Shown here piece by piece: positions 46,421-55,281 of a stretch of DNA of 64,000 bases (positions are counted from its first letter, which is position 1; every line of letters begins with the position of its first letter). The position numbers and the translations under genes are program-made. The notes under the pieces were generated by a model. It saw only the letters and a program-made list of their open reading frames with translations. It did no database searches and had not been told where the DNA came from. The stretch covers positions 1 to 64,000 of the forward strand of contig JARUKZ010000004.1 in assembly GCA_029688955.1 (NCBI GenBank). The letters run 5' to 3'. This DNA comes from Chitinispirillales bacterium ANBcel5. GTDB taxonomy: Bacteria > Fibrobacterota > Chitinivibrionia > Chitinivibrionales > Chitinispirillaceae.

Positions 46421-48427
46421 ATGAAAAGTACCTCTTTTCTAAAAACAGCATTTTTGTTAATGTTGTGGATACTCTCCTTATCCACTGTGCAGGCGCAGGT
46501 CTATCCTGATACAATTTGGGTTCCTGTAACATTTTATGATTTTCACTCCGATCGTTCTAATCCCGAATTTGAACAACGTCATCAGGCTGGACTTAAAACT
46601 GGTATGGTTGCCCCTTATTTGGATGAAGATGATAAACCACTACCCGGTCCTGAGCCATACATGAATCATTATATCAAATATTGGTATCGCCATTGGGAGG
46701 AAGCGGCAAAGGGGGATTATACTATTCCGGTCTACACTCCAAGGGCCAGACAGGCAATGGGACACACCGGACAGGAGGAGCGGTATGAAGAGTTCAGGCT
46801 CCATTATCCCGATAAGGAGATCCCCCCTCAGGGCTTACCCGAGCGTTTCGGTGGTGATCGATGGGAGATGGAATACCGACAGGAAGTTACCTATGAAGGA
46901 ACCCGGCGGGTAGACCATGACACTTCGTTTATAAATATGGTTATTGAAGATTCATTGCCATTTTCCCACATCGGGGATGGGGTGTATGAGTTTAGAGATG
47001 CTGAATTTTTTCCGCTGGATAACAGAGGGTTTGGCAATGAGTGGAACCATGAACTCGAAAACTACGAGTGGAACCAACAGCAGGGAATTAACCCCGATCG
47101 TAACTACTCCTTTACTATGGAGTTACACTGGAAATTCGTAAAAGAGCCAGGAATGACTTTCTGGTTTCAGGGTGATGATGATGTGTGGGCTTTTGTGGAC
47201 AGAAGACTTGCTTTGGATCTAGGTGGAATTAAAGAGGCAGAAATCGGGCATTTTAATGTGGATGATCTGCCGGGGCTTGAGGATGGACGTGAATATGACA
47301 TGCATGTATTCTATGCCGAACGTCATTCCGCTGCTTCAACCATATGGATTCAAACCAACATTATCTTCTCTCCATCACAACTGCTGGTTTATCCTGAACC
47401 CGGGGCACCTAATGAGGGCTCAAATCAGCCGATATCTTCAGAACAAACTATTACCGCCGGAGTTCCCTTTGAGTTTTATGGGCATATTTTTGACGACAAC
47501 GATGAGTGGAGACCCGAATACGCCGATGGGATTATCTGGGAAGTGGAGAGTGGTGACGCTGAGCTGTTAAACGATCGTGGTTCACGCAATGTTCTCAATT
47601 CCAACAAGGCAAATTCAACTACTGTAATCAAAGGTACTTTTCACGATCCGGAATATCCTGACAACCCACCCTCAGAGGTGCGCATAACTTTCACCATTGA
47701 GCCTGGTCCGGCATATATGCTCGACATTGTAGAGGATAGCTTAAACTTTAATCGTCACCAAAAGGATGATTTCGATGGTCTGTATTTTGCCGAAAATGAG
47801 TCGATGGCGGAGATCTTTGCCGTTGTTAGGGATAGGTTCGGTAATTACATACACCATGCAGAAAACCCTCAATGGCAAAGCCTCGATCATAATGTGGCAG
47901 ATGTGCAGCGAATATCCACCAGCTCAGCTTTAGTTACCAAAAATTTTATAGGCGTAGGGGAAGAAACCTTCATAGTGGTAAGGCAGGACGATCTGCTGCC
48001 CGATACGATTGCTGTAGGAAGCATAGGGGAGAAAAACGTGTCTGCAAGCCCCAATCCATTTGTCCCGGGGAAAACAAACCTGAGTAACCAATTACCTGCC
48101 CAGTCACTTGAATTTTACAGAAACGTTATAAACAACAACACTCACGGGACCCTCATTACTATCGATACCCCCAAACCACTAAGGGCAGAGACACAGGGTT
48201 CAGAGTACTTTGGACGTGTACTGATCTATGATGCTGTAGGGAATTTAGTACGATCGGATCTTAAATTGCGACGCGCGTTGGCATCCAGATCCTATGGTGT
48301 TGTCTGGGATGGTTATAATGCAAACGGAAGAAGAGTTGGGCCGGGAGTTTATTTGGTTACAATCTCCGGAACCGATGTGGATGGGAAGCGAATCACAGAA
48401 ACTTATAAGGTAGGTGTAAGAAAATAG
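46421..48427 (+). CDS. Fibro-slime domain surface protein with FlgD-like C-terminus
   Basis: A 668-residue exported protein (signal peptide about 1-26, ending VQAQ). Residues ~25-330 form a fibro-slime domain, a PA14-like module named from Fibrobacter, with diagnostic blocks: TFYDFHSDRSNPEFEQ near the start, and FWFQGDDDVWAFVDRRLALD and GG further on. A beta-rich middle (about 335-540) follows. The C-terminal ~130 residues (SASPNPFVPG ... YDAVGNLVRSD ... GRRVGPGVYLVTISG) are FlgD/T9SS-type. Fibro-slime proteins are abundant at the surface of Fibrobacter and linked to polysaccharide contact, but this one's ligand is unknown. A terminator follows at 48433-48467. Confidence 0.85.
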   Translation: MKSTSFLKTAFLLMLWILSLSTVQAQVYPDTIWVPVTFYDFHSDRSNPEFEQRHQAGLKTGMVAPYLDEDDKPLPGPEPYMNHYIKYWYRHWEEAAKGDYTIPVYTPRARQAMGHTGQEERYEEFRLHYPDKEIPPQGLPERFGGDRWEMEYRQEVTYEGTRRVDHDTSFINMVIEDSLPFSHIGDGVYEFRDAEFFPLDNRGFGNEWNHELENYEWNQQQGINPDRNYSFTMELHWKFVKEPGMTFWFQGDDDVWAFVDRRLALDLGGIKEAEIGHFNVDDLPGLEDGREYDMHVFYAERHSAASTIWIQTNIIFSPSQLLVYPEPGAPNEGSNQPISSEQTITAGVPFEFYGHIFDDNDEWRPEYADGIIWEVESGDAELLNDRGSRNVLNSNKANSTTVIKGTFHDPEYPDNPPSEVRITFTIEPGPAYMLDIVEDSLNFNRHQKDDFDGLYFAENESMAEIFAVVRDRFGNYIHHAENPQWQSLDHNVADVQRISTSSALVTKNFIGVGEETFIVVRQDDLLPDTIAVGSIGEKNVSASPNPFVPGKTNLSNQLPAQSLEFYRNVINNNTHGTLITIDTPKPLRAETQGSEYFGRVLIYDAVGNLVRSDLKLRRALASRSYGVVWDGYNANGRRVGPGVYLVTISGTDVDGKRITETYKVGVRK

Positions 48428-48432
48428 GGTTA

Positions 48433-48467
48433 AAAGCACCATTCCTGAGCTAAGGGAATGGTGCTTT
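48433..48467 (+). terminator. Strong hairpin after the fibro-slime gene
   Basis: AAAGCACCATTCC and GGAATGGTGCTTT form a 13-bp perfect stem with a 9-base loop, six bases after the fibro-slime stop at 48427. Because the stem ends in A-runs and T-runs, it can act in both directions and also ends the convergent Spy-like operon. Confidence 0.75.
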
Positions 48468-48499
48468 CGTGTTCGGTGACCCAAAGAGGCTGGAAGCCC

Positions 48500-49018
48500 T
48501 TAGAAGAAAAAGGGCCTTCTTTTTGAAATCGAAATTCTTCTTCTTGGGCAAACAGGCCTGAATCTTACACCCGTTGTTATTCTTCTTCTTCCTGGTCTTG
48601 AAACGCTAACCTGTTTCTCTTCCTCAGGTTTTTGTCTCATCGCCCTTTTAAACTCCTGGTCACCCAGCACCGATTTAAATCTCATGAGATATTGAGTTCT
48701 TTTCTGTTGATAGGAAAGTTCAATGTTGCTCATCTCTTCAGCGTACGATTGCAGTCTTCTCTCTGAAGGGTTACGTTTGTGTAATTCGCGGTCAATCTTG
48801 CGCTGAAGCTCAACTCTTCGCTTGTAATGTTCTGTACCCAGTTTTCTCATGGCTTTATGCAGCCCACGTGCATTGCGACTCTCACCAGGCAGGAAATTTA
48901 ATCCCATTGGTTTCATCTCTAGTGTGCTGGAGGGGGTATTTTCAGCTGAAGATGAGAATGCTGGCACTGTAACCAACGCGGCAGTAAGCAATGTTAAGAT
49001 CATTCTTTTTCGATACAT
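48500..49018 (-). CDS. Spy/CpxP-like periplasmic protein (first copy)
   Basis: From the ATG at 49018 (AAAGGA upstream) the product is about 172 residues. The signal peptide is MYRKRMILTLLTAALVTV and on, and the rest is a helical periplasmic protein in the Spy/CpxP family pattern. Charged helices with KRRVELQRKIDRELHKRNPSE match the next gene product closely in layout, so the two are tandem paralogues. The LTxxQ signature is weak (VLGDQEF). The C-terminal ~35 residues are very basic and end PFFF. A role in envelope protein quality control or metal response is inferred from the family and the sigma operon. It is the last gene of the set. Confidence 0.6.
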   Translation of the reverse strand: MYRKRMILTLLTAALVTVPAFSSSAENTPSSTLEMKPMGLNFLPGESRNARGLHKAMRKLGTEHYKRRVELQRKIDRELHKRNPSERRLQSYAEEMSNIELSYQQKRTQYLMRFKSVLGDQEFKRAMRQKPEEEKQVSVSRPGRRRITTGVRFRPVCPRRRISISKRRPFFF

Positions 49019-49123
49019 AGAGAATCCTTTCTCGTTATTAATAAAAATCATGAGTGAAGTTCGAAAGTGTGAGACAATACGCTTTGGGGTTTGGATTGAT
49101 TGAAGGAAGGTTTAGCAGTCGAT

Positions 49124-49156
49124 AAAAAAAGGAGAGTGCTTCATGAAGCACTCTCC
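49124..49156 (-). terminator. Terminator in the Spy-like operon
   Basis: GGAGAGTGCTTCA and TGAAGCACTCTCC form a fully symmetric 26-bp palindrome (49131-49156) with a T7 run on the minus strand (plus-strand A-run 49124-49130). It lies about 30 bases after the second Spy-like gene and separates it from the first copy, so that copy may have its own promoter or be expressed by read-through. Confidence 0.8.
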
Positions 49157-49185
49157 CTGCACGCAGTGTCTTGCCGGCTCAAAGC

Positions 49186-49629
49186 TTACTCAGATCTTCT
49201 TCGCTGGCCTTTATGTCCTCTGAACTGTGACGGTCTTTGTTTTGACTCAGCAATTTGAGCAAACTGTTCCTCAGTCAGAATCTCTTTTAATTCAAGAAGA
49301 TAGCCGATTCGCCTTTGGTTTATAACTTTATGCAACTCCCCCAGTTCAGCTGAATACCGGGTGAGAGTTTCGCGGGAGGGGTTCTCCTTTAACAGTTCGG
49401 TTTTGATATTTTCACGCAATGAAATCATTTGGTTCACATTGGTTTCACGATCACTTTTGCGGCTTTTGTGGATCTCCCTGATGCTCTCTTTTTGCTCTGA
49501 TGTCAGCTCAAGGTTGGCCAGGGGTGAGCGCGCTTTGGTTGGTCGGTTTCGGGCCTGAATACCGCCGGCGCCCATAGTAACTAGTAGAGCCACCAACAAA
49601 AATGAGTTGAAAGTCGACTTACTGTTCAT
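49186..49629 (-). CDS. Spy/CpxP-like periplasmic protein (second copy)
   Basis: From the ATG at 49629 the product is about 147 residues. It has a signal peptide and a helical mature part carrying LTSEQ (start) and LTEEQ (end), the LTxxQ motif pair of Spy/CpxP and related metal-sensing periplasmic proteins. It is a paralogue of the protein encoded at 48500-49018. The ATG comes one base after the stop of the anti-sigma gene, so it is in the same operon. The likely role is periplasmic sensing or chaperoning that feeds back on the sigma factor; this is inferred from the arrangement. Confidence 0.7.
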   Translation of the reverse strand: MNSKSTFNSFLLVALLVTMGAGGIQARNRPTKARSPLANLELTSEQKESIREIHKSRKSDRETNVNQMISLRENIKTELLKENPSRETLTRYSAELGELHKVINQRRIGYLLELKEILTEEQFAQIAESKQRPSQFRGHKGQRRRSE

Positions 49630-49630
49630 A

Positions 49631-49960
49631 CTACTGTTCCTTTCCAGGGAAAAATTGGTCTTCAAAAGCAAAGGAGACTGCACTTAACTGTTCCTCTATA
49701 TCGTTTCCGTTTAGGTAATCGTAGGCAAAATCCAGCTCTGAAAGCACCTCCGGATCAATACCGGAGTGGTACACTGTTCTGTCGTGTCTGGGCATTAAAG
49801 TGGCGATGCCCAAAAGTATGATAACAGAAGCTGCAAGAGCCGCCCATTTAGCATAGCGTGGACGTCTGGTTTTTCTTTCTATCGTTTCAAACAGTGTATC
49901 CGGGTGACGGGGTACGTTGCCCAACTCACGGTAAAATGTGTTTTCATCGATTGGTGTCAT
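49631..49960 (-). CDS. Anti-sigma-factor-like membrane protein
   Basis: A 109-residue protein with a cytoplasmic N-terminus (about 1-36), one transmembrane helix (about 40-57; WAALAASVIILLGIATLM) and a short periplasmic domain. It overlaps the ECF sigma gene by 17 bases and is followed one base later by a Spy-like gene. This arrangement is typical of an ECF sigma and its transmembrane anti-sigma. No zinc-finger (HxxxCxxC) anti-sigma motif is visible, so the fold may differ. The call rests mainly on topology and context. Confidence 0.6.
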   Translation of the reverse strand: MTPIDENTFYRELGNVPRHPDTLFETIERKTRRPRYAKWAALAASVIILLGIATLMPRHDRTVYHSGIDPEVLSELDFAYDYLNGNDIEEQLSAVSFAFEDQFFPGKEQ

Positions 49961-50504
49961 TGATTACTACCTCCCCGTTGTTTTTTTGGAGTCGGTTTTT
50001 GATACTCGTTTTAAGCCGTGATACTTTTGTTCGCAATGCCCCTTCACTCTCCCCAATGATTACTGCCAGCTCATCATAGGTAAGTCCTTCAACTTCTCTT
50101 GCTGTGAGCAGAAATCTCTCCTCACTTGAAAGGGGTTCAAGAATCAGCTGTATCTGCTGTTGTGCTTCGAGTGTATCCTGCCGTTGTTCTCCCACCAAAT
50201 CCTCTTCAAGCGGTTTGTTGAAACGGTTCCAGCGGGTGATTTTGCTATGGTATTCCATTGTAGCATTGTAGGTTACTCTAAAAAGCCAGGTGGAAAAAGC
50301 AGAGTTTCCTCTAAAGGAATTTAAAGAGCGGTGTACCTTTATAAAAACATCCTGCATTATTTCCTCCGCGATACGCTTCTCACCATTGCTTGCCCGGTAG
50401 CACAGTCGCCACACCAGGGGAGCATAGTAATCATAGAGCTTCCTGAATGCCTTTTGGCTGCCTCGCTGCGCTGCGGCTAGTGTTGTTTCTTCAATTTCGT
50501 TCAC
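49944..50504 (-). CDS. ECF RNA polymerase sigma factor
   Basis: A 186-residue extracytoplasmic-function sigma-70 factor. Region 2 (about 20-95) has YDYYAPLVWRLCYRASNGEKR and the core-binding EEIMQDVFIKVHRSLNSFRG; region 4 (about 120-170) has the helix-turn-helix EVEGLTYDELAVIIGESEGALRTKVSR. It heads a four-gene set with an anti-sigma-like protein and two Spy-like periplasmic proteins, and is divergent from rpiB. The set could respond to envelope or metal stress, by analogy with CnrYXH/CpxP-type systems. Its own promoter is not obvious. Confidence 0.9.
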   Translation of the reverse strand: MNEIEETTLAAAQRGSQKAFRKLYDYYAPLVWRLCYRASNGEKRIAEEIMQDVFIKVHRSLNSFRGNSAFSTWLFRVTYNATMEYHSKITRWNRFNKPLEEDLVGEQRQDTLEAQQQIQLILEPLSSEERFLLTAREVEGLTYDELAVIIGESEGALRTKVSRLKTSIKNRLQKNNGEVVINDTNR

Positions 50505-50622
50505 AGTTATTAGACCGTCGTTTCAAAAGAATGTTACAGAAAAAATATTACGTTTCGGAAAACCGGGAGCGTATTGTATTTTCAGATACTCTTTTTTTAG
50601 TTTTCAAATTACGGGAGTAGTG

Positions 50623-51069
50623 ATGAATAAGGATGTAATAGGTGTTGCGGGTGATCATGCCGGTTATGAATTCAAAGAGCAGATCAAGGCCTATCTTGAA
50701 CAAAAGGGTTTTTCTGTTAAGGATTTTGGTGCCTGCCAATATGATGCATCAGATGATTATCCGGTTTTCGCCAGTGATATGGCTTCTGCCATCGCTAAGG
50801 GTGAATACAGCAGGGGGGTACTTTTCTGTGGTACCGGTATAGGCGCTTCCATTGCTGCCAACCGCCATAAAGGAGTGCGTGCGGCGCTCTGTTTTACCCC
50901 CGAGATGGCTACATTAAGCCGTAAACACAACAATTCAAACGTCGTCGTCCTTGGTGCACGTACGTTGTCTGTTGATTCGGCAAAGGAAATTCTCGATGCC
51001 TGGCTAGAGGGAGATTTTGAGGGCGGAAGGCATCAAAAACGGGTTGAACTTCTTGATAATTTAAGCTGA
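50623..51069 (+). CDS. rpiB: Ribose-5-phosphate isomerase B
   Basis: Interconverts ribose-5-phosphate and ribulose-5-phosphate in the pentose phosphate pathway. The 148 residues (from the ATG at 50623; the GTG at 50620 has poor spacing to GGGAG) begin GVAGDHAGYEFKEQI. They include the catalytic-site motif CGTGIGASIAANRHKGVRAA with its active-site cysteine, and the conserved HNNSNVVVLGART. It is the first gene of a plus-strand group with the deaminase. Confidence 0.95.
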   Translation: MNKDVIGVAGDHAGYEFKEQIKAYLEQKGFSVKDFGACQYDASDDYPVFASDMASAIAKGEYSRGVLFCGTGIGASIAANRHKGVRAALCFTPEMATLSRKHNNSNVVVLGARTLSVDSAKEILDAWLEGDFEGGRHQKRVELLDNLS

Positions 51070-51103
51070 AGCTTGCTCGGGCTTCTAAATGTGGGAGTGG
51101 TAT

Positions 51104-51571
51104 ATGAGTGATACATTGCAAAAAGAGACTGAGGTAAAATCAGGAAGAAAACGTGCTGACTGGGATGAGTATTTTATGCAGATTGCTCATCAGGTTGCTA
51201 CCCGTTCCACCTGTGACAGAAAGCATGTGGGGGCCGTAATAGTGAGAGATAAAACAATTCTTTCGACCGGCTACAATGGAAGTATACGACAGATGCCACA
51301 CTGTGATGATGTGGGGCACATGATGGAAAATACCCATTGTGTGGCAACTGTTCACGCTGAAGCAAACGCTATAATCCAGGCAGCCAAAAACGGTACGGCA
51401 ATAAACGGCGCTGACATCTATGTAACAGCTTCTCCCTGTTGGAACTGCTTTAAACTCATCGCAAACAGTGGCATAAAGCGCATCTATTATCATGAGTTTT
51501 ACAGGGATGAAAAAGTCATCACTGTGGCAAAACAAGCGGGTATAGAACTGATAAACGTTTGCCAGTCATAA
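51104..51571 (+). CDS. dCMP deaminase-type cytidine/deoxycytidylate deaminase
   Basis: Zinc-dependent deaminase of the dCMP deaminase/ComEB family, converting dCMP to dUMP. From the ATG at 51104 it is about 155 residues. Zinc ligands are visible as the histidine in VHAEANAI (with catalytic glutamate) and the two cysteines in SPCWNCF. Upstream residues VATRSTCDRKHVGAVIVRD are typical. An upstream TTG/GTG frame from 51089 is less likely because GGGAGTGG lies just before 51104. It follows rpiB closely. Confidence 0.87.
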   Translation: MSDTLQKETEVKSGRKRADWDEYFMQIAHQVATRSTCDRKHVGAVIVRDKTILSTGYNGSIRQMPHCDDVGHMMENTHCVATVHAEANAIIQAAKNGTAINGADIYVTASPCWNCFKLIANSGIKRIYYHEFYRDEKVITVAKQAGIELINVCQS

Positions 51572-51653
51572 GGACTGTTTCTCAACTTTCTACCTTTTAG
51601 CTTCACAGGTACTGCCGTTGCTTATCTCTTACTGTAGAGGGAGGGTTAGGTGT

Positions 51654-52412
51654 ATGGCTGAGCAAAAGAGTAGGATCAAAAGGGGGAAAGTTCTGCTTGG
51701 TACTTCCGGGTGGACCTATGAACACTGGAAAGAGCGCTTTTATCCCCCCAAACTTGCCAAAACCAGGTGGTTTGAATATTTTGCCGCTCACTTTGATACT
51801 GTAGAGCTTAACGCTTCATTTTATCGCATTCCAACCCAAAAAGCCACTAAGAGCTGGAATGCCCGTTCACCTCAAAACTTTCGTTTTTCCATAAAGATGT
51901 CCCGCCTTATCACTCACATCAAAAAACTGCAAAATTGTGAAAATGAGCTGCAATGGTTTTTCTCCGTCTTTGAGCCGCTGCAAGAGAAAATTAGTGTTTA
52001 TCTGATTCAATTGCCCCCAAATCTAAAATTTGACCTGCAACGTTTAGATAACTTTCTGCAACAGCTTCCACCGCACAACAGGTATGCTCTTGAGTTCAGA
52101 AACCCCGCATGGTATGACAATCAAACCTATCAGTTGCTAAGGTCATACGATGCAATCTTTTGTATTCATGATATGGAGGGGATGAAAACAGAACGAGTAA
52201 TTACCAGTAGTGATGTTTATCTGAGGTTCCATGGACATCAGGCACTCTACGGGGGTGATTATCCGGATGAAGAACTTGAGAGGTGGGCTGGTTGGATCGC
52301 TTCTCTTAGCAGAGAGGGCAAGGGGGTGATGGGGTATTTTAACAATGACCTCGAGGGCTATGCGGTGAAAAACTGCACCCACTTAAAAGAGCTGGTAGCA
52401 AAAAGATTATAG
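51654..52412 (+). CDS. DUF72 family protein
   Basis: A 252-residue member of the widespread DUF72 (YecE-like) family, with a TIM-barrel-like fold and no established activity. The start (ATG at 51654; GAGGGAGGG upstream) and the conserved blocks GTSGWTYEHWKERFYPP, FEYFAAHFDTVELNASFYRIP, FSIKMSRLITHIKKL and YFNND are clear. The neighbouring deaminase and rpiB are unlinked in function. It is convergent with htpX, with a hairpin terminator between. Confidence 0.88.
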   Translation: MAEQKSRIKRGKVLLGTSGWTYEHWKERFYPPKLAKTRWFEYFAAHFDTVELNASFYRIPTQKATKSWNARSPQNFRFSIKMSRLITHIKKLQNCENELQWFFSVFEPLQEKISVYLIQLPPNLKFDLQRLDNFLQQLPPHNRYALEFRNPAWYDNQTYQLLRSYDAIFCIHDMEGMKTERVITSSDVYLRFHGHQALYGGDYPDEELERWAGWIASLSREGKGVMGYFNNDLEGYAVKNCTHLKELVAKRL

Positions 52413-52484
52413 AAAATTGAAGGTGTAGCGTCCTTTGTGCTGGTGCTCCATTGATATTTGCACTCTATGGTTGTGTGGAGTATT

Positions 52485-52511
52485 GGGGCAGAAGAACTAC
52501 ATTTCTGCCCC
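52485..52511. terminator. Bidirectional terminator between DUF72 gene and htpX
   Basis: GGGGCAGAA (52485-52493) and TTCTGCCCC (52503-52511) form a 9-bp stem with a 9-base loop in the convergent gap between the two genes. It has no strong T-run. Confidence 0.55.
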
Positions 52512-52527
52512 TGTAAGTCAAAACCAA

Positions 52528-53382
52528 TCAGGCCATCTGTCGTGACAGCTCTCGCAACTTGCGCACTCTGTCATCCATTGATGGATGAGTGCTGAAAAGA
52601 GAAGTCATTCCACCCTTAAAAGGATTTACGATGAAAAGATGGGCTGTTGCTTCATTGCCTCCCCGAAGTGGCATTGAACGTGCCCCCTGATGCAAACGTG
52701 TCAGGGCGTTTGCCAGTGCAAGTGGTTTGCCGCACATTTTGGCTCCCGCTTCATCAGCAGCAAATTCCCTTGAACGCGAAATCGCCATCTGAATCAACAG
52801 TGCTGCCATGGGGGCAAGTATCGCCAGAGCCAGTGCGCCAATGGCATTGCCCCGGTTATTGCTGCTTCCCCGCATACCGCCACCAAAAATAGCGCTCCAT
52901 CTGACCATTGTTGCAATCATAGTAATAGCACCTGCAACCGTCGCGGCTACTGTGCTTATAAGAGTATCACGGTTTTTTACATGGGCCAGCTCGTGGGCCA
53001 TCACCCCTTCCAGCTCATCCTGATCGAGCAGTCGCAGTATGCCTACTGTTGCTGCAACCGATGCATGGCTGGGGCTTCTGCCTGTAGCAAAAGCGTTGGG
53101 TGAATCGTTATTGATCACAAACACCTTTGGCATCGGCATCCCATTTTTTCGCGCAAGGTTCTCAACTACACTATAGAGCTGCGGTACATCAGAGGGACCT
53201 ACTTCTTGAGCACGATACATTTTCAGCACGATTTTATCCGAGTACCAATAGCTGACAAAATTCATCACCCCGGCAAAAATCAGAGCAATGAGCGCCCCCT
53301 GAGACCCACCCAGCATATTGCCGAATACGACCAGCAATCCTGTAAGGGCAGCAAGTAAGAGAGTTGTTTTAATGGAGTTCAT
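52528..53382 (-). CDS. htpX: Membrane zinc protease HtpX
   Basis: M48-family metalloprotease for inner-membrane protein quality control. The 284 residues have two N-terminal membrane helices (about 7-45) and the zinc motif HELAH near residue 149. A third ligand lies in [10 protein letters not shown], and a further hydrophobic segment between these is typical ([10 protein letters not shown] ... [18 protein letters not shown]). A GAGGTT ribosome site is near the ATG. It acts with FtsH in envelope maintenance in E. coli; both genes are in this window but far apart. Confidence 0.93.
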   Translation of the reverse strand: MNSIKTTLLLAALTGLLVVFGNMLGGSQGALIALIFAGVMNFVSYWYSDKIVLKMYRAQEVGPSDVPQLYSVVENLARKNGMPMPKVFVINNDSPNAFATGRSPSHASVAATVGILRLLDQDELEGVMAHELAHVKNRDTLISTVAATVAGAITMIATMVRWSAIFGGGMRGSSNNRGNAIGALALAILAPMAALLIQMAISRSREFAADEAGAKMCGKPLALANALTRLHQGARSMPLRGGNEATAHLFIVNPFKGGMTSLFSTHPSMDDRVRKLRELSRQMA

Positions 53383-53636
53383 CTGTTGAACCTCCTCGTT
53401 TTAAAGGCTTACGGTGTCATTTCACTTAAAAAATAGTTAATAGTTTTCCGGACCGGGCATGGTAATTTTCCTGCCTTTTATTACGGATATTGACTATTTT
53501 TATTGGATCTTAGGGGGAGGGGAAGTACTGATAACTACTTAGGCAGATTTTAATAGTAAAACACCTACTTTCCCCGAATAATTATATTATAAGCAGAAAA
53601 ATTGTTCTTTTGACCCGAGCAGGAAAAACCCTTTCT

Positions 53637-54812
53637 ATGCAAAATTCCCCAGAAAAAGCCCGTTATGATGTGGTGATTATTGGTGCCGGCCCTGCAGGAC
53701 TCAATGCAGGTATGAAGGTAAGTGCGCAAAAGGCTTTATCGGTTCTGCTTGTGGATAAAAAGAGGCCCTGGGATAAACCGATTCCCTGCGCTGAAGGGGT
53801 TGGAAAGCTGGGGCTGGAGGATGCTCTCAGTGTGGACCCTTCATGGATACGGCTTGTGATCAGCAAGGCGACCTTTTCTTCACCGGATAATACTTCGGTT
53901 ACCTATGAAGACAAAAATAAGGGGTATATAATAGATCGCGCAAAGATGCAGTATGATCTTGCAAACACGCTTTCGGATAGGGGAGTGGAGTGCGTTTTTG
54001 GGCACAAAGTAGTAGCAGCTCAGCCACCACATAATGGGTACCGAAAGCTGGAGCTGGAAAATGGTACCTCTATTGAAGCTAAAATTGTGATTGATGCTTC
54101 AGGGCCGGTTGGTCTCCTGGGGCGGCAGGAGAATATCTGCTGGAAACCCTATGATCTTGAGCCTGCCTACCTGATTCATGCAAAGGGTGTGGATGTGCCT
54201 CTGGATGCGGTGCAGATTCAAACAGGGCAAAACATTGCACCCGGTGGTTATGCCTGGACCTTCCCGAGAGCTCAGGGTGAAGCCAATATCGGGGTGGTTG
54301 TTGGTAACCGCTTCAGGGCCAAAGTAAATATCCGCTCTCTTCTGGAAAACTACATAAATGAACACTACCCTTCCGCGGAAATCGTAAAACGTTTTTCCGG
54401 AACCATATCCTGTGGCTATAAAAGAGAAACCATCGCCTTGCCTGGGTTCATTAAAGCCGGTGATGCCGCAAATTCGATCAACCCGATCTCAAGGGCAGGA
54501 ATTTCCGAAGCCCTCATTTCGGGAGCCCTGGCAGGTAACTGTGCCCTTGAGATGCTCACAGAAGAAAATCCAAAAGAATTACAGAAGATATGCAGGAGGT
54601 ATGAAAAAAGCTGGTTTGAGAAAAGGGGAAGTCGCCATCTCAAGCTGGCACGGGTAAAAGCTTCATTGTACTCTGTCCCTGATGGTGATTATAACAGAGC
54701 GGCTAAAACTCTATGCGCTTTGTCTCCTCAGGAGATAACCATGTCCAGAATTTTCAAGGCAAGTCTGGGCAGGTTTCCCCGTCTGGTGTGGGCCCTGCGA
54801 CACCTTATGTAG
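53637..54812 (+). CDS. Geranylgeranyl reductase family FAD-dependent oxidoreductase
   Basis: A flavoprotein of about 391 residues with the FAD dinucleotide fold YDVVIIGAGPAGLNAGMKVS at the N-terminus. It also has the substrate-binding DKKRPWDKPIPCAEGVG segment (CAEGV cysteine motif) and the GDAANSINPISRAGISEALISG block typical of geranylgeranyl reductase and related digeranylgeranylglycerophospholipid or menaquinone reductases. In bacteria these enzymes saturate isoprenoid chains; the exact substrate here is unknown. The start is placed at the ATG at 53637, because the frame from TTG at 53610 adds only nine residues. Confidence 0.85.
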   Translation: MQNSPEKARYDVVIIGAGPAGLNAGMKVSAQKALSVLLVDKKRPWDKPIPCAEGVGKLGLEDALSVDPSWIRLVISKATFSSPDNTSVTYEDKNKGYIIDRAKMQYDLANTLSDRGVECVFGHKVVAAQPPHNGYRKLELENGTSIEAKIVIDASGPVGLLGRQENICWKPYDLEPAYLIHAKGVDVPLDAVQIQTGQNIAPGGYAWTFPRAQGEANIGVVVGNRFRAKVNIRSLLENYINEHYPSAEIVKRFSGTISCGYKRETIALPGFIKAGDAANSINPISRAGISEALISGALAGNCALEMLTEENPKELQKICRRYEKSWFEKRGSRHLKLARVKASLYSVPDGDYNRAAKTLCALSPQEITMSRIFKASLGRFPRLVWALRHLM

Positions 54813-55281
54813 GTTGTTTGGTGTGTTCTTGCTTCTGCGTTGGCGGGTAGGGTTACGATAAACTGTTAGTCATCCACAATAAATAACCGCAGCACTGAGA
54901 GGTATGGACAGGTAGAACCGATGAAGTAAATCAGGGGTGCGTAGGCGTAAGGTAAAACCGGGGGCTCCCGGGCGGCAAACATTCAGTTCCCCGGGCGGAG
55001 CCGAGGGGTCCACACCCTGCGACATGCCCTGCGGAAATTTTCCTCCCAATCCCACACCCTGCGATATGCCCTGCGGAAATTTTCCTCCGTATCCCACACC
55101 CTGCGATATGCCCTGCGGAAATTTTCCTCCCTATCCCACACCCTGAGGTATCGCCGGGCAAAGTTTTGTCTCTCAATCCCACACCCTGATTTCTTCATAA
55201 AAAAACAAATATTGCTTGATCATGTATGTAATGATACAATTATACTCTTCTATCATATTGTCGTATTTGGAGTTATGTAAA
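54813..55281. other. Intergenic region with GC-rich palindrome and tandem repeat
   Basis: No convincing gene lies between the reductase and glycosyltransferase genes. It contains a GC-rich block at about 54955-55010 with two copies of CCCGGGCGG and GGCTC/GAGCC inverted arms, then the 42-bp repeat at 55011-55200. A 69-codon frame from GTG at 54937 reads through the repeat on the plus strand, and another runs on the minus strand. Neither looks like a stable protein. Confidence 0.5.
55011..55200. repeat. 42-bp tandem repeat (three close copies plus degenerate copies)
   Basis: Units begin CACACCCTGCGA and contain the near-palindrome GGAAATTTTCC. Three copies (55011-55052, 55053-55094, 55095-55136) differ by one to three bases. 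A fourth, more diverged unit spans 55137-55179, and a fifth partial copy begins at 55180. The 42-bp period is a multiple of three, so both strands can read it as a 14-residue peptide repeat, but no ribosome-site-supported gene uses it. A minisatellite or structural element is likely. Confidence 0.9.

Noticed and set aside
54931..55198. Overlapping frames encoding Cys/Pro/Gly-rich peptide repeats on both strands
   Set aside because: They arise only from the 42-bp tandem repeat whose period is a multiple of three; no good start signal and no conserved protein features.
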